Source: Bryobacterales bacterium
Lineage (GTDB): Bacteria > Acidobacteriota > Terriglobia > Bryobacterales > Bryobacteraceae
Assembly: GCA_020851555.1 (NCBI GenBank)
Contig: JADZCM010000045.1
Span: 1 to 58,295 of the forward strand
Direction of reading: 5' to 3'
Length of the DNA: 58,295 bases
The translations under genes were made by a program, and so were the position numbers. Below, in pieces: positions 33,029 through 44,568 of this stretch. The first letter of the stretch is position 1. The number at the start of each line of letters is the position of its first letter. The notes under the pieces were generated by a model. That model worked only from the letters and a program-made list of their open reading frames with translations, was not told the DNA's origin and ran no database searches.

Positions 33029-35371
33029 TCAATCCCCCCTCAGGCCGGCGATCACCGCCTGCCCCAGCGCGATTCCGCCGTCGTTGGGCGGCACGCGCTG
33101 GTGCGTGGCAACCCGGAAACCGCTCGATTCGAGCAGTGCGGCCGCGCGGTCCACCAGGTAGCTGTTCTGGAATACGCCCCCGCTGAGGACCACATCCCGG
33201 ACGCCCACGCGCCGGGCCACGCCCAGGATCCATTGAACCAGCGCATTGTGGAACCTGGCGGCAATCAGTTCGAGAGACGTGCGGTTCGCCGCGTCCGCTC
33301 GAACGGCTTCAATCAAGGGCGCCCAGTCGGCCGCTCCATCCTTCTCACTTAAAGGATAGCAGTCCGCGGTGTCCAGAGAGCCGATGGCGCGCTCCAACAT
33401 CATGGCCGCCTGCCCCTCGAACCGGTTCTTCCGGGCGATTCCCGCGATCGAGGCCACGGCGTCGAACAACCGCCCGACGCTGGTGGTCACCGGCGAGTTC
33501 ACGCCGCGTTCCAGCATGCGCAGGATGACCGGCTTGGCCGGCGAGTCCGGAACGCCCTCCGCGCCGCAGACCTCCCAGAGCAGACTGGCGGCGACGCGCC
33601 AGCCCTCCTTGACGGCGGCCTCGCCGCCGGGCAGACGGAACGGCCGCAGGTGGGCCACCCGCTCGAATTCCCCGCCGCGCACGAGGAAGAATTCGCCGCC
33701 CCAGACGGCGCCGTCGAGTCCGAATCCGGTCCCATCCCAACTCACACCCAGGTACTCGCTCCGGACATCGTTCTCCGCGGCGCAGGAAGCGACGTGCGCC
33801 TGATGATGTTGCACCGGAACGACGGGCAGGCCGGACTGCCTGGCCCACGCTGTGGAGGCGTAATCGGGGTGCAGGTCGCAGGCGACCACGCGCGGCTCGA
33901 ACCGGTACAGGCGGCAGAGATCCTCGATGGCGCGCTCGAACGCACCGCGGGATTCCGGCGTGTCCAGGTCCCCCACGTGCTGGCTCACAAACACCTGCCG
34001 GCCGACGGCGATGGCGACCGCGTTCTTCAGGTGGGCGCCGACGGCAAGCACGGGCGGCAGGGCGCCGGGAACCAGCACGGGGAGCGGGGCATAGCCTCTG
34101 GCGCGCCGCAACACGCTGCCTCTCCCCCGCGTCAGGCGCACGACGGAATCGTCACACGGCCGCGCGATGGGCCGGTCGTGCGCCACGAACAAGTCCGCAA
34201 TCCCGCCCAGCCGGGACAGGGCCTCCTGGTTGTCGATCGCAATCGGCTCGTCGCTGAGATTGCCGCTGGTTGCGACAACGGGGAACCCGCATTCCCTCAT
34301 CAGCAGGTGGTGGAGGGGCGAGTAGGGAAGCATGACCCCCAGGTAGGGCGACGACTTCGCGACGCTGGGGGCGACGCCCGCCCCGGCGGCCGGCTTCAGC
34401 AGAACGATGGGAGCCGCCGGAGACCGGAGCAGGGACTCCTCGGCCGCGGAGACCTCACAGTGACGACGCGCCATCTCGACCGATGGCATCATCATCGCGA
34501 ACGGCTTCTCCTCACGACGTTTCAGGCGGCGCAGGCGCGCCACGGCCTCCTCGTCGCAAGCATTCACGAGCAGTTGATACCCGCCGATGCCCTTGAGCGC
34601 TACAATCCGGCCGTCCCGGAGGAACCGGGCGGCCCGCCGGATATGAGGCCCGCTCCCCGACGGGTCTGTGGAGAGATCGCCTGGGCCGGCGGGAAGACCG
34701 GCCTCACGCGGAGATGAGTCGCTGCCCGGCTGCGCAGGATGAGGTTCCGGTCTCGCCGGGCCATCCGCCGGGAGGAATTCCTTCAGATCCCCTGACAGTG
34801 GCGGTTCCGTGCTGATGCGCGGGCCACACACGGGGCAGGCGTTGGGCTGAGCGTGGAAGCGGCGGTCCAGCGGGTCGGCGTACTCCCGCCGGCATTCGGG
34901 ACAGAGCTCGAACGAGCGCATGGTGGTCCGGGCCCGGTCGTAGGGGATATCGAGAATGATGCTATAGCGCGGCCCGCAGTTCGTGCAGTTGGTGAAGGGA
35001 TACCGGTAGCGCCGGTTGGAGGGGTCGGCCAGTTCGCCGAGGCAGGCGGGGCAGGTGGCCAGGTCAGGCAGGAGGCTGGCGGTCTTCTCCACGCCGTCAT
35101 CGCTGGACCGGATCTCGAAGCCGGCGAACCCGGCGGGAGCCAGGTAGCTCACCTCCCGCGTCAACACCACAGCCGCGGCGGGTTTCTCCGCGTCGAGTCG
35201 CTCCAGGAAGCGGCTGAGCCGGGCCGGGGGGCCCTCCACCTCAACCACCAACCCGTGGCTGGAGTTGAGGACCCACCCGGCCAGGCCGAGTTCCGACGCC
35301 AGGCGAAAAACAAACGGCCGGAAGCCCACGCCCTGGACGGCGCCGCAAAGCGTCAAGCGCAGGCGTTCCAG
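33029..35371 (-). CDS. hypF: Carbamoyltransferase HypF (probable CTG start)
   Basis: A 780-residue enzyme. Domains in order are acylphosphatase (GAVQGVGFRPFVFRLA, about 9-24), two zinc fingers of CxxC-x18-CxxC type (about 105-185), YrdC-like (IVALKGIGGYQL, from 255) and a Kae1-like carbamoyltransferase domain with VVPVQHHQAHVASC. HypF makes the carbamoyl group for the CN ligands. The best start is CTG 35369-35371: AAGGAGG lies five bases upstream and overlaps the preceding stop, and the added ERLRLT gives the full first acylphosphatase strand. TTG 35356 is the alternative. A roughly 55-residue Pro/Gly/Ser-rich insert separates the zinc fingers from the YrdC domain. Confidence 0.93.
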   Translation of the reverse strand: MERLRLTLCGAVQGVGFRPFVFRLASELGLAGWVLNSSHGLVVEVEGPPARLSRFLERLDAEKPAAAVVLTREVSYLAPAGFAGFEIRSSDDGVEKTASLLPDLATCPACLGELADPSNRRYRYPFTNCTNCGPRYSIILDIPYDRARTTMRSFELCPECRREYADPLDRRFHAQPNACPVCGPRISTEPPLSGDLKEFLPADGPARPEPHPAQPGSDSSPREAGLPAGPGDLSTDPSGSGPHIRRAARFLRDGRIVALKGIGGYQLLVNACDEEAVARLRRLKRREEKPFAMMMPSVEMARRHCEVSAAEESLLRSPAAPIVLLKPAAGAGVAPSVAKSSPYLGVMLPYSPLHHLLMRECGFPVVATSGNLSDEPIAIDNQEALSRLGGIADLFVAHDRPIARPCDDSVVRLTRGRGSVLRRARGYAPLPVLVPGALPPVLAVGAHLKNAVAIAVGRQVFVSQHVGDLDTPESRGAFERAIEDLCRLYRFEPRVVACDLHPDYASTAWARQSGLPVVPVQHHQAHVASCAAENDVRSEYLGVSWDGTGFGLDGAVWGGEFFLVRGGEFERVAHLRPFRLPGGEAAVKEGWRVAASLLWEVCGAEGVPDSPAKPVILRMLERGVNSPVTTSVGRLFDAVASIAGIARKNRFEGQAAMMLERAIGSLDTADCYPLSEKDGAADWAPLIEAVRADAANRTSLELIAARFHNALVQWILGVARRVGVRDVVLSGGVFQNSYLVDRAAALLESSGFRVATHQRVPPNDGGIALGQAVIAGLRGD

Positions 35372-35381
35372 TCGGCCCTCC

Positions 35382-38114
35382 TTACAGGGTAAGTTCCGCC
35401 TTCATTACGGGCTCATCCGGGACGCCCGTGAGCGTGAAGCCGAGTTTCTCGCAGATCCGCCGCATGACCATGTTGTCCTGAAGCACGTCGCCGACGACCC
35501 GGGCCACCTTCTCGTGCCGGCCGAACTCCAGGAGGCGCCGGACCAGCTCGGTGCCCAGCCCGCTGCCGTGCCAGCCATCGCTCACCAGGACCGCGAACTC
35601 GGCATCCTTGCTGCCGGAGAGTTTTCGCAGGCGGCCGACACCGATGATCTTCGAGCCGCCGTTGCCGGCTTCCTGCTGCTCCGCGACCAGCGCCATCTCC
35701 CGGTCGTAGTCAATGAAGCAGATTCTGACGAGCCGGTCGTGTGCGACGCGCTGGCTGAGCTTCAACGCCTGAAGGTAGCGCAGGTAGACGGAGCGCTCCG
35801 AGAGGGTCTCGTGGAACTTCACGATCAGCGGCTCGTCCTCCGGGCGAATCGGCCGAATCAGGACTTCCTCGCCGTTCTTCATCTTCCACGGAGAAACGTA
35901 CTGGCTCGGATACGGCCGGATGGGGAGCTCCGGCAGGTCCTCCTCGCGGACGCTCTTGTCGTGCACCACGACCCGGGCGTCCAAGGCGATCAGCCGCTCC
36001 GGAGAAGCCAGCATCGGGTTTATGTCGATCTCCTTCACCCAGCGCTGCTCCACCACCAGCCGGCTGAACCGGACCAGCATCTGCTCCAGTCCGGCGAGGT
36101 CCACCGCCTGGCGGCCGCGCACCCCCTTCAGCGCCTTGTAGATCCTGGTCTGCTCCATCATGCGCCGCGCCAGGGTCGTGTTCAGCGGAGGCAGCCCCAG
36201 GGCGCGGTCCTTGAACACCTCAACGAGCTGCCCGCCCAGACCAAACAGAATCACCGGACCGAATTGCGGATCCAGGCTGCTTCCGAGGATGACCTCGTAC
36301 CCTTCCAGCTTGATCATGGGCTGAACAGTGACGCCCAGGAAATGGCCCTCGCCGGCTTTCTCCTTCACTCCGGTCTGGATCCGGCGGAAGGCATCACGCA
36401 CCGCGGCTTCGTTCTTGAGGTTCAACTGGACGCCGCCCACGTCCGTCTTGTGGGTGATGGTCTCGCTGAACAACTTGAGCACCACCGGATAACCGATCTC
36501 GCCGGCGGCTTTCACCGCGTCCTGCTCGGTCGAGGCCACGCGGGTCTCCACCGTGGGTATGCCGTAGGCCGCCAGGACTTCCTTGGACTCGAATTCGGTC
36601 AGGATCGTGCGGCCGCTCTCACGCGCTTTCCGTATGATCGAAGCGGCTTTCTCCGGATCCACGCCCGCCTCGCTGGTGAACACGGGGGTCTCATAGATGC
36701 CCCGCAGGTTCTCGCTGTATTGCCAGGCGTAGGTGAACATCCGCGCTGCGTTGTCCGGGTAGGAGAAGGTGGGAATGCCGGCCTGGTTCAGGATGCGCTC
36801 GCCGGCGGCTACTTCCGGACCGCCCATCCAACTGGCGAACACGGGCTTGTCGCCGAGGTTGGCGTACGGCTTGAGTTGCTCGGCGATCTGCGTGGGGTCG
36901 GTCATGTCCTGCGGCGTCAGGACCACCAGCATGCCGTTGCTGTTCCTATCCTTGGCGGCCGTCGCCAGGGCCTTGGCGTATCGCTCTGGCGTGGCGTCTC
37001 CGATGATGTCGACGGGGTTGTTGCGGCTCCAGGTCGGCGGCAGGAAGCTGTTAAATTCTTCGAACGTTTCGGGCGAGAGGTCGGTCAACTCCCCTCCGCT
37101 GGTGATGAGCGCGTCGGTGGCCAGCACCGCCGGGCCTCCGGCGTTGGTGAGGATGGTCAACTTCGGGCCCTTCGGCGGGGGCTGTTTGGCGAGGACTTCC
37201 GCCATGTAGAACAGGTCGGAGATCTGGCCCACCCGCAGCACGCCGCTGCGCCGGAAGGCGGCGTCCAGCACATCATCCGAGCCCGTCAGCGAGCCGGTGT
37301 GGGAGGCCGCGGCCTTGCCGCCCTGCGCCGTACGGCCCGCCTTGATGACGATGATGGGCTTAGTGAGGGCGACCTCACGGGCGGCGGAAAGGAAGCCGCG
37401 CGCGTCGCCGATCGACTCCATGTAAATCAGGATGCTCTTCGTGCGCGGGTCGTCGCCGAGGTAGTAAATCAGGTCGCCCCAGCTCACGTCCACCATCGCT
37501 CCGATGGAGAGGAACGCGCTGAATCCCACCAGTTCGCGGAAGCTCCAGTCCAGAACGGCGGTGCACAGGGCGCCGCTCTGGCTGATGAAGCCGACCGACC
37601 CGGGGCGCGCCATGCCGCGGCCGAACGTCGCGTTGAGCCCCGTGGGAGGACTCATCACGCCGAGGCAGTTGGGGCCGATGACGCGCACGCCGCCTTTCCG
37701 CGCTTCTTCCAGCACCTGCTGCTCCAGCTTGGCGCCTTCCGGCCCAAGCTCCTTGAATCCCGCGGAGATGACGATCGCGCCCCTGACGCCCGCCTCGGCG
37801 CACTCCCGAATGACTCCCGGGATCACCGGCGCAGGGGTGATGATAACGGCCAGGTCCACCTGGGCGGGAACCGCGCCAACCGAGGGATAGGCCTTGATCC
37901 CCAGGACGCTGGGGCGCTTCAGGTTGACGGGATACACCGTCCCGCCGAACGGCGTGCTGATCAGATTCCAGAGCACGGTACGGCCCACGCTGCCGGGCGT
38001 TTCGGTCGCCCCGATTACGGCGACGCTCTCGGGCGAGAAGAAGACGTCCAGCGGTTGCGGCCGCTTCAAAATGGTGGTTTCAGACTCCACCCCGAGTTTC
38101 TTGAACTTTTTCAT
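35382..38114 (-). CDS. Acyl-CoA synthetase (NDP-forming)-like protein with GNAT acetyltransferase domain (Pat-like)
   Basis: A 910-residue fusion. Residues about 20-480 are a CoA-binding/ligase domain ([42 protein letters not shown]). About 500-720 is an ATP-grasp domain ([35 protein letters not shown]). About 750-905 is a GNAT domain ([32 protein letters not shown]). This order matches E. coli PatZ-type lysine acetyltransferases, which acetylate acetyl-CoA synthetase and other enzymes. The phosphorylated His of active ADP-forming synthetases cannot be confirmed by eye. hypF starts ten bases beyond its stop. Confidence 0.9.
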   Translation of the reverse strand: MKKFKKLGVESETTILKRPQPLDVFFSPESVAVIGATETPGSVGRTVLWNLISTPFGGTVYPVNLKRPSVLGIKAYPSVGAVPAQVDLAVIITPAPVIPGVIRECAEAGVRGAIVISAGFKELGPEGAKLEQQVLEEARKGGVRVIGPNCLGVMSPPTGLNATFGRGMARPGSVGFISQSGALCTAVLDWSFRELVGFSAFLSIGAMVDVSWGDLIYYLGDDPRTKSILIYMESIGDARGFLSAAREVALTKPIIVIKAGRTAQGGKAAASHTGSLTGSDDVLDAAFRRSGVLRVGQISDLFYMAEVLAKQPPPKGPKLTILTNAGGPAVLATDALITSGGELTDLSPETFEEFNSFLPPTWSRNNPVDIIGDATPERYAKALATAAKDRNSNGMLVVLTPQDMTDPTQIAEQLKPYANLGDKPVFASWMGGPEVAAGERILNQAGIPTFSYPDNAARMFTYAWQYSENLRGIYETPVFTSEAGVDPEKAASIIRKARESGRTILTEFESKEVLAAYGIPTVETRVASTEQDAVKAAGEIGYPVVLKLFSETITHKTDVGGVQLNLKNEAAVRDAFRRIQTGVKEKAGEGHFLGVTVQPMIKLEGYEVILGSSLDPQFGPVILFGLGGQLVEVFKDRALGLPPLNTTLARRMMEQTRIYKALKGVRGRQAVDLAGLEQMLVRFSRLVVEQRWVKEIDINPMLASPERLIALDARVVVHDKSVREEDLPELPIRPYPSQYVSPWKMKNGEEVLIRPIRPEDEPLIVKFHETLSERSVYLRYLQALKLSQRVAHDRLVRICFIDYDREMALVAEQQEAGNGGSKIIGVGRLRKLSGSKDAEFAVLVSDGWHGSGLGTELVRRLLEFGRHEKVARVVGDVLQDNMVMRRICEKLGFTLTGVPDEPVMKAELTL

Positions 38115-38458
38115 TGCGCCTTTATCCTGTGTATGAATTCGAACAGCTTCGCGAGCCGCATGGCGGCGCTGGAAGGGGCTCCGTTGCCGATCGGCTCCCG
38201 AACTCTTAATTATCCCCCAAGCGGCTTCACCGCCGCTCTATGGCGGGCCGCAACTAAACCTGGCCGGCTGATAGGGAGGACCGGTCCGGGTGAAGCGCGC
38301 CACCAGGATGTACGGACGCGCGGGGACGGCAGGACTCCGCGTCAAGCCTCAGGATGTGAAGCAGGCAAACCGGATTGCCGGCGGAATGCGGGAGGGGCTC
38401 CGTAGCCCTTCCACTGGCGGCCGGGAGGGCCGCCTTGCGTGGTAGGCTACAGAGAGCT
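38115..38458. other. Intergenic region between divergent pat-like and esterase genes
   Basis: These 344 bases contain no convincing gene. They must hold promoters for both directions, but no strong -35/-10 pair was clear to me. A perfect 7-bp hairpin, GGCGGCC-GGGAG-GGCCGCC, lies at 38416-38434 shortly before the esterase start, and a weaker AGCGGC/GCCGCT hairpin lies near 38219. Confidence 0.5.
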
Positions 38459-40063
38459 ATGAAAGCACGAGACTGTGGTCTCACCCTCCTGCTGTTCGCC
38501 TCCGCAAGCCTTTGCCTCGCCGCCGACCAGGTCAGGACCGCCAACGGGACCGTCGAAACGGCCGCCGCGCCCGTTTCCGGGGTTCGCGCCTTCAAGGGCA
38601 TCCCGTTTGCCCAGCCGCCCGTCGGCGATCTCCGCTGGAAGGAGCCTCAGCCGGTCAAGAACTGGACCGGCGTGCGCAACGCCGACAACTTCGGACCTCG
38701 CTGCATGCAGAGGACCTCACCCGGCGCGGACTACTGGTTTCGCGGCAACGGCATGAGCGAGGACTGCCTCTATCTCAACGTATGGACGCCGGCAAAGTCC
38801 GCTAACGAACGGCTGCCGGTGCTGGTTTACATCTTCGGGGGAGGATTCCAGAACGGCGACGGGTCCGAGCCGCGCTACGACGGCGAGAGCATGGCGCGCA
38901 AGGGCATCGTCGCCGTGACGCTGAATTACCGGACGAACATCTTCGGCTTCTTCTCTCATCCCGAGCTGACCCGGGAGTCGCCCCACAAGGCTTCCGGCAA
39001 TTACGGACTTCTGGACCAGGTCGCCGCGCTGCGATGGGTGCAGCGGAACATCGCCGCATTCGGCGGAGACCCCAAGCGGGTGACCATCGCCGGGGAGTCC
39101 GCCGGCTCGATCTCGGTGAGCGGTCTTATGGCCTCGCCCCTGTCCCGCGGGTTGATCGCGGGCGCCATCGGTGAGAGCGGGGCGATGACCGCTTCCCTGC
39201 CGCCACGTCCCCTGGCTGAGGCGGAGCAGGACGGTGTGAAGTTTGCGGCGGGCGCGGGCGCGGGTTCTCTGGCGGCATTGCGCGCCATGAGCGCCGAGCA
39301 GATATTGGATTTGACGCCCAAGAGCGGTGTACGCTTCAGTACGGTTCTGGACGGGTACTTCTTGCCCAAGTCCGTGACCGATATCTTCAAGGCCGGCGAA
39401 CAGGCGAAAGTTCCGCTGCTGGCCGGATCCAACACTGAGGAACAACCCGCCCGGGGCGTCTTGGGGATGGCCGAGCCGACACCCGAGAACTTCGCGGCTG
39501 CCGTCGGCAAACTGTACGGCGGCCGCGCCGCGGAGGTCCTGAAGGTCTATGCCGCCTCCACGCCGGAGGAGGTCTTGCAGGCCGCCACCGACCTAGCGAG
39601 CGCGCGGTTCGTCGGTTTCAGCACCTGGCAATGGACCGAACTGCATCTGAAGACCGGCGGCAAGCCGGTGTACCGCTACATGTACGCGCGCATCCGTCCG
39701 AGGTTCACGCCGCCCGAGGCGCAAGCCGCGGCCGGCGGCGGAGCCCCCGGGAGAGGCGGGCCGCCCGCCGCCCCACGCGGCGCCGCGCACTCCGCCGAGA
39801 TCCAGTACGCCATGGGCAACCTGGACCTGGACAAGCGGTATGCCTGGGAACCGGCCGATTACAAGGTTTCCGAGGTCTTTCAGGCCTACTTCGTGAACTT
39901 CATCAAGACGGGCAATCCGAACGGCGCCGGCCTGCCGGACTGGCCCGCCTACTCCGGCGGAACGGGCTACCAGCGCCTGCGCATCGACGTGGATTCGCGC
40001 GCTGAGCCCGAGCCCGAGCGGGCCCGCTACCAGTTGTTGGAGTCAATCGCCGCGAAACCCTGA
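38459..40063 (+). CDS. Exported type-B carboxylesterase
   Basis: A 534-residue alpha/beta-hydrolase with a signal peptide (residues 1-21, LLLFASASLCLA). The family pattern is clear: FKGIPFAQPPVGDLRW, EDCLYLNVWTP, VYIFGGGFQNGDG (oxyanion hole) and the nucleophile in TIAGESAGSISVSG. The Glu is probably in GSNTEEQPA and the His in AAHSAEIQYAMGNLD, just after a Gly/Pro-rich insert. The natural substrate is unknown. It precedes an MFS transporter with a two-base gap, suggesting release and uptake of an esterified compound. Confidence 0.92.
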   Translation: MKARDCGLTLLLFASASLCLAADQVRTANGTVETAAAPVSGVRAFKGIPFAQPPVGDLRWKEPQPVKNWTGVRNADNFGPRCMQRTSPGADYWFRGNGMSEDCLYLNVWTPAKSANERLPVLVYIFGGGFQNGDGSEPRYDGESMARKGIVAVTLNYRTNIFGFFSHPELTRESPHKASGNYGLLDQVAALRWVQRNIAAFGGDPKRVTIAGESAGSISVSGLMASPLSRGLIAGAIGESGAMTASLPPRPLAEAEQDGVKFAAGAGAGSLAALRAMSAEQILDLTPKSGVRFSTVLDGYFLPKSVTDIFKAGEQAKVPLLAGSNTEEQPARGVLGMAEPTPENFAAAVGKLYGGRAAEVLKVYAASTPEEVLQAATDLASARFVGFSTWQWTELHLKTGGKPVYRYMYARIRPRFTPPEAQAAAGGGAPGRGGPPAAPRGAAHSAEIQYAMGNLDLDKRYAWEPADYKVSEVFQAYFVNFIKTGNPNGAGLPDWPAYSGGTGYQRLRIDVDSRAEPEPERARYQLLESIAAKP

Positions 40064-40065
40064 GC

Positions 40066-41358
40066 ATGACAACGCCTGCTCTCGACTCCGAAGAGCGGAC
40101 CTACCGGAAGGTTACGCGGAGGCTGATCCCGTTCCTGTTCGTATGCTACGTGCTGGCGTACGTGGACCGGGTGAACGTGGGCTTCGCCAAGCTCCAGATG
40201 CAGCAGGATCTGGGGATGAGCGATGCAGTCTACGGGATGGGAGCAGGGATCTTTTTCATCGGCTATTTCTTCTTCGAGGTGCCGGCCAACATGATGCTCC
40301 AGAAGTTGGGAGCGCGGCGGTGGCTGGGACCCATCATGATCGCATGGGGCGTGGTCTCGGCCGCGACCATGTTCGTTCAGGGGCCCAGGAGCTTCTACGC
40401 CCTCCGTTTTCTGCTGGGGATCGTGGAGTCCGGGTTCTTCCCGGGCGTTATCTTGTACCTTACCTACTGGTACACCCGGAAGCACCGGGCGAAGATGGTG
40501 GCGGGATTCATGGCCGCCAATCCCATTTCCGGCGTGCTGGCAGGCCCGGTCTCGGGTTGGATTCTGGCGAACCTTGTCGACGCGGGCGGGCTGCGGGCCT
40601 GGCAGTGGCTGTTCCTGCTTGAGGGCATCCCGTCGGTCATCGCCGGAGTTGTGACGCTCTTCTATCTGGCGGACAATCCGCGCAAGGCAAAATGGCTGTC
40701 GCCCGGGGAGCGGGAGCTGGTGCTCCGCCGCCTGGAGGAGGAGGAGGAGACCAAGCGCCGGGAGGGCGAGTCGCGCCACCGCCTGGTGGATGCCTTCAAG
40801 AGCGGGAAGGTCTGGCTGCTCTCGCTCATCTACTTCGGCGCGGTGGCGGGCAACTACGGCCTGTGGTTCTGGCTGCCGCAGGTGATCAAGGACACGCTGA
40901 CGGCGGACCCCTGGCGGATCGGCCTGATCACGATCATCCCCTGGGGCTCGGCCGCCGTGGCGATGGTGCTTTACGGGCATCATTCCGATGCGAAGGGCGA
41001 GCGCCGGTGGCACTTGTCGCTGGCGCTGCTGTTCGGCGCCGCTGCCTTCAGCTTGAGCGCGCTGCCGGGGATTTCCGGCGTGATGGGACTGGCCGCTTTG
41101 ACCTGTTCGGCGGCTTCGGTGATGTGCGGGCAGTCGCTGTTCTGGGCGCTGCCGACGGCGATCCTCTCCGGTTCCGCGGCCGCGGCGGGGATCGCCTGGA
41201 TTAATTCGGTGGGGAACCTGGCGGGCTACGTCAGCCCCTCCCTCATCGGGTTCGTGCGCGACTCGACGGGCAGCATGACTCTGGCGCTCCTGGCGCTGGC
41301 GGGTTTCATGCTCATGTCGTCGCTGCTGGTCATGGCCGTTGCCCGGCCGCGGAAGTAG
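40066..41358 (+). CDS. MFS transporter, anion:cation symporter type
   Basis: A 430-residue protein with 12 predicted helices. The N-terminal stretch RLIPFLFVCYVLAYVDRVNV and GYFFFEVPANMMLQKLGARR are typical of the ACS family (hexuronate, tartrate, phthalate and allantoate transporters). It probably imports a carboxylate coupled to protons. Exact substrate not known. It starts two bases after the esterase stop and the pair look like one operon. A strong hairpin (41394-41418) follows. Confidence 0.9.
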   Translation: MTTPALDSEERTYRKVTRRLIPFLFVCYVLAYVDRVNVGFAKLQMQQDLGMSDAVYGMGAGIFFIGYFFFEVPANMMLQKLGARRWLGPIMIAWGVVSAATMFVQGPRSFYALRFLLGIVESGFFPGVILYLTYWYTRKHRAKMVAGFMAANPISGVLAGPVSGWILANLVDAGGLRAWQWLFLLEGIPSVIAGVVTLFYLADNPRKAKWLSPGERELVLRRLEEEEETKRREGESRHRLVDAFKSGKVWLLSLIYFGAVAGNYGLWFWLPQVIKDTLTADPWRIGLITIIPWGSAAVAMVLYGHHSDAKGERRWHLSLALLFGAAAFSLSALPGISGVMGLAALTCSAASVMCGQSLFWALPTAILSGSAAAAGIAWINSVGNLAGYVSPSLIGFVRDSTGSMTLALLALAGFMLMSSLLVMAVARPRK

Positions 41359-41393
41359 GGAGCCGGCTCGGGCTCAGCGGTGGGTGCGAGACT

Positions 41394-41418
41394 CGCGACG
41401 GCCCTGCGGGCCGCCGCG
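41394..41418. terminator. Hairpin between converging MFS and pckA genes
   Basis: CGGCCC (41399-41404) pairs with GGGCCG (41408-41413) around TGC, and CGCG (41394-41397) pairs with CGCG (41415-41418) with one mismatch between. No T-tract, so its termination role is inferred from position. Confidence 0.5.
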
Positions 41419-41460
41419 ACTCCCCGCCCTTGACGGCTTCACGCTTGCGCGTGCCGCCGC

Positions 41461-43106
<1,646 letters not shown>

Positions 43107-43110
<4 letters not shown>

Positions 43111-44324
43111 GCCCAATCCCTCACCAGTTTCCGGCCGCCGAGGTAGAGTTCATTGGCGGAGTTCGGGTCCAGGGCCCACTGGATCCGTTCGATCCCCTGC
43201 TTGATCTCTCCCAACGTGCCGCAGTAGCTCATGCGCAGGTGCCCTTCCCGGCCAAACTCCTTGCCGGGCACCGTCACCACGCGGACCTTCTCGAGCAGCA
43301 GTTGCGCCAGTTTCTGCGACTCCTTGTTGTAGGCGCTGAAATCCGGGAAGCAGTAGAACGTGCCGCCCGGCTTGGCCACTTTCACGCCCGGGATGGCGCT
43401 CAGCCTGGAGATCATCACGTTGCGGTTGTTCTCCAGCGTCAGCCGCAGGCTCTCCACACATGCCTGGATGCCGTTCAAAGCGCCGACCGCGGCCCACTGC
43501 GACGGGGTGGCCGGGCCCGACGTCTCCTGCGACTGGATGTTCCCCATGGCGCGGACCAGTTGCTGGTTGGCGACCGTCCAGCCGATGCGGAAGCCCGTCA
43601 TGGCGTACATCTTGGAGACGCAGTTGATGACCACCAGCTTGGAGCTTTCCGTGAGGTCCTTGGCGTACTCGTAGCAGTTGGTGGGCGTCCGGCCGTCGAA
43701 GATCAGACGGTTGTAGGTGTCGTCCATGATCAGGTAGAGGTTCTTCTTCTCGCAGAACTCCACGATCTGGCGGATGAACTCCTCTGAGTAGACCACGCCG
43801 CTGGGGTTGTTGGGGCTGTTGAGTATGATCGCCTTGGTGTAGGATCCCACCACGTCCTCGATGTCCTTCAGCGTGGGCTGGAAAGAGCCGTCCGAGGGGT
43901 GCGCGACCACCGGGACGCCGCCCGCGATCTTGACCATCTCGGGATAGCTGACCCAATAGGGCGATGGGAAGACGACTTCGTCCTTGGGGTCGAGGATCGA
44001 ATGCAGCAGCACCATGATCGACTGCTTGGCGCCGCTGGATACGATGACGTTCTCGGGGGCAACCAGCCGGCCGTAGTGCTCTTCCGTGTATCTGATGATC
44101 GCCTTCTTCAAGGCCGGAATGCCGTCGGCCGGCGTGTACTTGACGTCGCCGGTATTGAGCAGGGACGTGCAACTGAGGATGGCGTCCATGGGAGTCTTGC
44201 TCTTCGGCTCGCCGCCCCCTAGATGGATGACGGGTTCACCCTTTTCCCGAAGCAGCGCGGCTGTCTCGTTCAGCTTCAGGGTGGGTGATTCTTGGATCGA
44301 CCTTGCAAGTTGGCTTAGACTCAT
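43107..44324 (-). CDS. Aspartate aminotransferase-like class I/II aminotransferase
   Basis: A 405-residue PLP enzyme. The cofactor Lys is in NCVSKMYAMTGFRIGW, LNSPNNPSGVVYSEE and DDTYNRLIFDG are the fold type I PLP-site motifs, and the C-terminal Arg is in GHLRMSYCG. It resembles bacterial aspartate aminotransferases of subgroup I-gamma, which link aspartate to oxaloacetate; coupling with pckA would then feed oxaloacetate into gluconeogenesis. AAGGA precedes the ATG. Transcription seems to begin at the promoter at 44509-44536. Confidence 0.92.
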
Positions 44325-44380
44325 ACCTTTATTCCTTCTGGTTTCGCTTTCAAAGACGCCGCCTGGGGTGTGGCGCGCTG

Positions 44381-44482
44381 CTAGCGCTTAGGCTTGGTAT
44401 TGGTCGAATTGTTCTGCTGCGGGGCCGTGAATGGCGCCGGGACGGCGGGCCGTCCGGCCGATGCATGAGTACAACTCGACAT
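44381..44482 (-). CDS. Candidate small protein or leader peptide, 33 residues
   Basis: ATG 44480-44482 is followed by 32 further codons and TAG. AGGAG (44489-44493) lies six bases before the start, and a strong promoter (TTGCAT-16-TATAAT, 44509-44536) lies just upstream. This makes it the first translatable unit of the aminotransferase-pckA transcript. The peptide is Pro/Ala-rich at first (RPAVPAPFTAP) and polar-basic at the end (NNSTNTKPKR), with one Cys at position 4. I know no such family. It could be a leader peptide or a small protein; coding status is inferred from signals only. Confidence 0.5.
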   Translation of the reverse strand: MSSCTHASAGRPAVPAPFTAPQQNNSTNTKPKR

Positions 44483-44508
44483 GGGCGTCTCCTAGACGGA
44501 TCTTTACC

Positions 44509-44536
44509 ATTATAGACCAGCGCCTGGCGGATGCAA
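44509..44536 (-). promoter_or_regulatory. Sigma-70-type promoter for small ORF, aminotransferase and pckA
   Basis: Read on the minus strand: TTGCAT (44531-44536), a 16-base spacer and a perfect TATAAT (44509-44514). Transcription should begin near 44502, about 20 bases before the small ORF start. Confidence 0.7.
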
Positions 44537-44568
44537 GCGCGATTGTTCCGCCGGCCGGCGGGAACGGC

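Noticed and set aside
35265..38405. A 1046-codon open frame on the + strand
   Set aside because: It lies antisense to the clearly real pat-like gene and hypF start. Its protein is His/Gly/Arg-rich with no family features, as expected for the mirror of a GC-rich gene.
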